Of a DNA stretch of 64,000 bases, positions 61,590 to 64,000 are shown piece by piece. Under the pieces are notes generated by a model, which ran no database searches, was not told where the DNA came from, and was given only the letters and a program-made list of their open reading frames with translations. The stretch comes from Candidatus Binatia bacterium. GTDB lineage: Bacteria > Desulfobacterota > Binatia > Bin18. The stretch is taken from positions 2,975,925 through 3,039,924 of the forward strand of contig OX638322.1 in the NCBI GenBank assembly GCA_951812575.1, read 5' to 3'. Made by a program: the position numbers and the translations under genes. Position 1 is the stretch's first letter. Every line of letters starts with the position of its first letter.

Positions 61590-62474
61590 ATGGCGCCCCA
61601 AGCGATTTCCGCAGATTTTCCGTATGCGCCCCACTACGTGGCCGTCCACGGCTCACGGATGCATTATATCGAGGCAGGCAACGGCGATCCCGTGCTGTTC
61701 CTGCACGGCAACCCGACCTCGTCGTATCTGTGGCGGAATATTATCCCCCACGTCCAATCCCATGCGCGCTGTATCGCTCTGGATCTGATCGGGATGGGCA
61801 AATCGGACAAGCCCGATATCGACTATTCCTTTTTTGATCACGCCACATACGTCGAGGGCTTTATTGACACGCTCGGCTTACAGAATCTCACCCTCGTCAT
61901 TCACGACTGGGGCTCGGCCTTAGGGTTCCACTATGCGATGCGCAACGAAGCGAACATCAAGGCGCTTGCGTTCATGGAGGCGATTTTGATGCCAATCCCG
62001 AGTTGGGACGCGATGCCCCCGGACCTAAAGGAGACGTTTCAAGCCTTCCGGACACCAGATGTCGGCTGGGACATGATCGTCAATCAGCATATGTTCGTGG
62101 AGCAGATCTTGCCCTCGTTGGTCGTTCGCGCACTCACGGACGCCGAACTGGACCACTATCGGGCTCCGTACATCGACCCGTCGAGTCGCAAGCCGTTGTG
62201 GCGTTGGCCGAACGAGATTCCGATCGCGGGTGAGCCCGCCGCCGTCGTGGCGATGGTGGAGGAGTACAACCGCAAACTCCAGCAATCCCGGTTGCCGAAG
62301 TTGCTCTTGTCCGCCACCCCAGGAGGGATCATCGATGCCCAAGCCGTTTCGTGGTGTCAGCAAAATCTACCGAATCTGCAAGTGGTCGACATTGGCGCGG
62401 GCATTCATTTCATCCAAGAGGACAACCCCCATCTCATCGGGACCGAATTGGCAAACTGGTACAGCAGTTTGTAG
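61590..62474 (+). CDS. dhaA: Haloalkane dehalogenase (DhaA subfamily)
   Basis: 294 aa alpha/beta hydrolase. All key residues sit at DhaA positions: nucleophile Asp106 in [11 protein letters not shown], halide-binding Asn41 in HGNPTSS and Trp107, catalytic acid Glu130 in AFMEAILMP, and His273 in [12 protein letters not shown]. It would hydrolyse a carbon-halogen bond in an alkyl halide to an alcohol in the cytoplasm. AAGGAGAGACCC precedes the ATG. A TetR gene follows 43 bases later on the same strand, probably its regulator. Confidence 0.94.
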   Translation: MAPQAISADFPYAPHYVAVHGSRMHYIEAGNGDPVLFLHGNPTSSYLWRNIIPHVQSHARCIALDLIGMGKSDKPDIDYSFFDHATYVEGFIDTLGLQNLTLVIHDWGSALGFHYAMRNEANIKALAFMEAILMPIPSWDAMPPDLKETFQAFRTPDVGWDMIVNQHMFVEQILPSLVVRALTDAELDHYRAPYIDPSSRKPLWRWPNEIPIAGEPAAVVAMVEEYNRKLQQSRLPKLLLSATPGGIIDAQAVSWCQQNLPNLQVVDIGAGIHFIQEDNPHLIGTELANWYSSL

Positions 62475-62517
62475 CCGCGGTGTGGAAGCGAGCGTCTGGG
62501 AACGGGAGTCAACCCTC

Positions 62518-63279
62518 ATGGCGTCGCAGCTCCAACAGCCGGGGTTTCGAAAGGCGCAAACAGCGAATTCGGATACAACGCCCCCCGCGATCTCATGCAA
62601 CAAGGCGCAACCGAGTGATGAGGAGAAAGTGACTTCCAAGTCTCCCACCAGACTTAACCTTCGCCAGCAGCAAGGCGCAGAATCTCGCACACGAATCCTC
62701 GAAGCCGCCCACAAGCTGATGGCGGAGCGCGGCTTCACCGGGACGAGCATCTCAGCGGTGAGCCGGCGTTCAGGTCTGCCTGCGTCCTCGATCTATTGGC
62801 ACTTTGGGAGCAAAGAGGGACTTCTTGCCTCGGTCGCTCAGGACGGCGCAGAACGCTTCCTGCGAGGGCTTCCCCAGCAACCGCCGAAAGGGAAGGCCTC
62901 AGGAGCGGATCGTGCTCAGACGGCACTCGCTACCGCCGCAGCACATCTTGAGGCAGACCCTGAGTTCCTGCGGTTTTTTATGCTGATTGCTCTCGAGCGG
63001 GGCCCCAGCGACGAGGCGTCGGCTGAGCCTATCCGGCGTGGTCACGACTTAGCCTTCTTTAGCATGCGACGGATCGTCGAGTTGACGCTTGAGGACGCCG
63101 ACATCAATCTTGCACCGAGCGCCGTCGATGAGCTGACACGGTTCGGCGCTGCGGCGGGCGAAGGGGGTTTTCTCGCCCACCAGATCAATCCAGACGGTGT
63201 CAAACTACGACGGCACTTCGAACTCATCGGCCTCGCGATCCGGGCCTTGGCTACGCAGATGGACCCTAAAGCGCATTGA
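62518..63279 (+). CDS. TetR family transcriptional regulator
   Basis: 253 aa from ATG 62518 (GGGAG nearby). The first 50 residues are a low-complexity extension unusual for TetR; internal starts are possible. The HTH follows: SRTRILEAAHKLMAERGFTGTSISAVSRRSGLPASSIYWHFGSKEGL (about residues 55-102, shown here in outline). The C-terminal half is the ligand-binding and dimerisation domain. A perfect palindrome at 63432 downstream is a candidate binding site, so it may control dhaA, the LLM gene and itself. Confidence 0.88.
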   Translation: MASQLQQPGFRKAQTANSDTTPPAISCNKAQPSDEEKVTSKSPTRLNLRQQQGAESRTRILEAAHKLMAERGFTGTSISAVSRRSGLPASSIYWHFGSKEGLLASVAQDGAERFLRGLPQQPPKGKASGADRAQTALATAAAHLEADPEFLRFFMLIALERGPSDEASAEPIRRGHDLAFFSMRRIVELTLEDADINLAPSAVDELTRFGAAAGEGGFLAHQINPDGVKLRRHFELIGLAIRALATQMDPKAH

Positions 63280-63431
63280 TCCTCGGGATTCCCCGGAGCC
63301 GCTTGGTGTCGGAAGCTCAGCTAGTCCCAACGCGAGCGCAGGCGGCGCCAGGTCAGATTGTGGAAGAGTTGCCCGGGCGCCCGTGGTCTCCAAAGCATTG
63401 ACTTCCCTTTCTATTCATGTTCATGGTCTGG

Positions 63432-63447
63432 TGTAACGATCGTTACA
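63432..63447. promoter_or_regulatory. Perfect 16-bp palindrome TGTAACGATCGTTACA, probable TetR operator
   Basis: Lies 29 bases upstream of the LLM start. The even-length perfect symmetry and AC..GT arms are typical of TetR-family operators. A possible -35 box TTGACT (63398-63403) is upstream. Confidence 0.6.
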
Positions 63448-63475
63448 GACATATTCTATTGCGGAGGAACATTCT

Positions 63476-64000
63476 ATGGACATTGGATTGCTCACTCTTG
63501 GAGATCTTCTACCTGACCCGGCGACTGGCAAGAAGCTCACGCCCGCCGCGCGGCACCGTCAGATTGTCGATCTGGGTGTGCGCGCCGAAGAGATGGGTTT
63601 CGACCTCTTCTCGGTTGGCGAGCACCATCTCTGCGACTACGTGTTGTCGGCACCGCCAGTCGTGCTTGCTGCGGTTGCTGCCCGTACCGAGAGAATGCGC
63701 CTCTCGACGGGGGTGACGCTGATCGGAAGCCTCGACCCGCTACGAGTCGCCGAGGATTACGCCACTCTCGATGCGATTTCCAATGGACGCGTCGAGGTCG
63801 TGGTCGGGCGAGGCATCGTCCGCCGCACGTATCGGGATCTCGGGTACGACCCCGAGCAGTCCCAGGCGCTGTTTACGGAGCATGTCGAGGCCCTCCTCGA
63901 ATTCTGGGCGAAGGCCAAATCCGATTGGCCCAGTCGCGGGCTCCAGGCTGTAACGGCCCAGCCGCGCCCGGAGCAGAAACCCCATCCACCCGTCTGGATC
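63476..64000 (+). CDS. LLM class flavin-dependent oxidoreductase (partial)
   Basis: First 175 codons from ATG 63476 (GGAGG upstream) to the window edge. MDIGLLTLGDLLPDPATGKK, then FDLFSVGEHHLCDYVLSAPPVV, RMRLSTGVTLIGSLDPLRVAEDYATLD and GRVEVVVGRG are bacterial luciferase-like monooxygenase motifs. The EHH segment is typical of the 'alkanal monooxygenase-like' subgroup. With the TetR gene and the palindrome upstream it is probably an inducible degradation gene. Confidence 0.9.
   Translation, partial: MDIGLLTLGDLLPDPATGKKLTPAARHRQIVDLGVRAEEMGFDLFSVGEHHLCDYVLSAPPVVLAAVAARTERMRLSTGVTLIGSLDPLRVAEDYATLDAISNGRVEVVVGRGIVRRTYRDLGYDPEQSQALFTEHVEALLEFWAKAKSDWPSRGLQAVTAQPRPEQKPHPPVWI

Overview
The window is GC-rich DNA, densely packed with short intergenic gaps, from a free-living bacterium that I cannot name with certainty. 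Several traits fit the uncultured, formerly 'deltaproteobacterial' lineages such as Tectomicrobia/Entotheonella or Binatota: a class I (archaeal-type) lysyl-tRNA synthetase, several LLM-class flavin oxidoreductases, lone MaoC, SCP2-thiolase and acyl-CoA dehydrogenase genes, a monomeric NADP isocitrate dehydrogenase, and a secreted protein with a duplicated C-terminal domain I associate with Entotheonella-like genomes. This placement is inference from gene content. No rRNA, tRNA, CRISPR array or complete insertion sequence was found.

Region by region. 1-9.2 kb: start of an MlaE-type lipid-transport permease, class I LysRS, an M1 aminopeptidase and the clpS-clpA protease pair. 9.4-12.6 kb: a TPR-methyltransferase, then a compact two-gene type II restriction-modification pair. 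12.8-17.5 kb: LLM oxidoreductases, a DUF433/DUF5615 toxin-antitoxin pair, DoxX, two MaoC-like hydratases and a HisI-like protein with an altered metal site. 17.7-21.2 kb: a large exported Calx-beta/arylsulfotransferase-like protein. 21.3-27.8 kb: a minus-strand run of catabolic and NAD-salvage genes. 28-31 kb: DUF2442, GNAT and an overlapping AAA ATPase/putative nuclease pair that looks like an uncharacterised defence module. 31-38.4 kb: ligA, the complete arginine decarboxylase-agmatine deiminase-carbamoylputrescine amidase route to putrescine with divergent promoters, and Sua5/TsaC. 38.4-42.7 kb: orphan antitoxins, a methyltransferase and monomeric IDH. 42.9-48.6 kb: an Ycf48-like lipoprotein and an SDR/HMGS-like/thiolase/acyl-CoA dehydrogenase cluster.

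48.7-59.0 kb is the most unusual part: a type I restriction-modification operon (hsdM...hsdS...hsdR) that has become a composite defence island. A HEPN gene follows hsdM. Its partner nucleotidyltransferase is fused to the front of HsdS. A DUF559 nuclease-like domain is spliced into the middle of HsdS between flanking palindromes. DUF2806, a TIR-like (ThsB-type) protein with a membrane partner, and a PIN toxin-antitoxin pair lie between hsdS and hsdR. Degenerate copies of the 5' end of hsdR sit in front of two of these cargo blocks, which suggests how they arrived. Remnants of further toxin/defence genes follow hsdR.

59.6-64 kb: a DUF4143 ATPase with paired operators over a probably leaderless promoter, a haloalkane dehalogenase, a TetR regulator, and an LLM oxidoreductase cut by the window edge and preceded by a perfect 16-bp palindrome. 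Dispersed palindromic repeats (CCCTCTCCC...GGGAGAGGG type) occur between genes and also inside the hsd reading frames.
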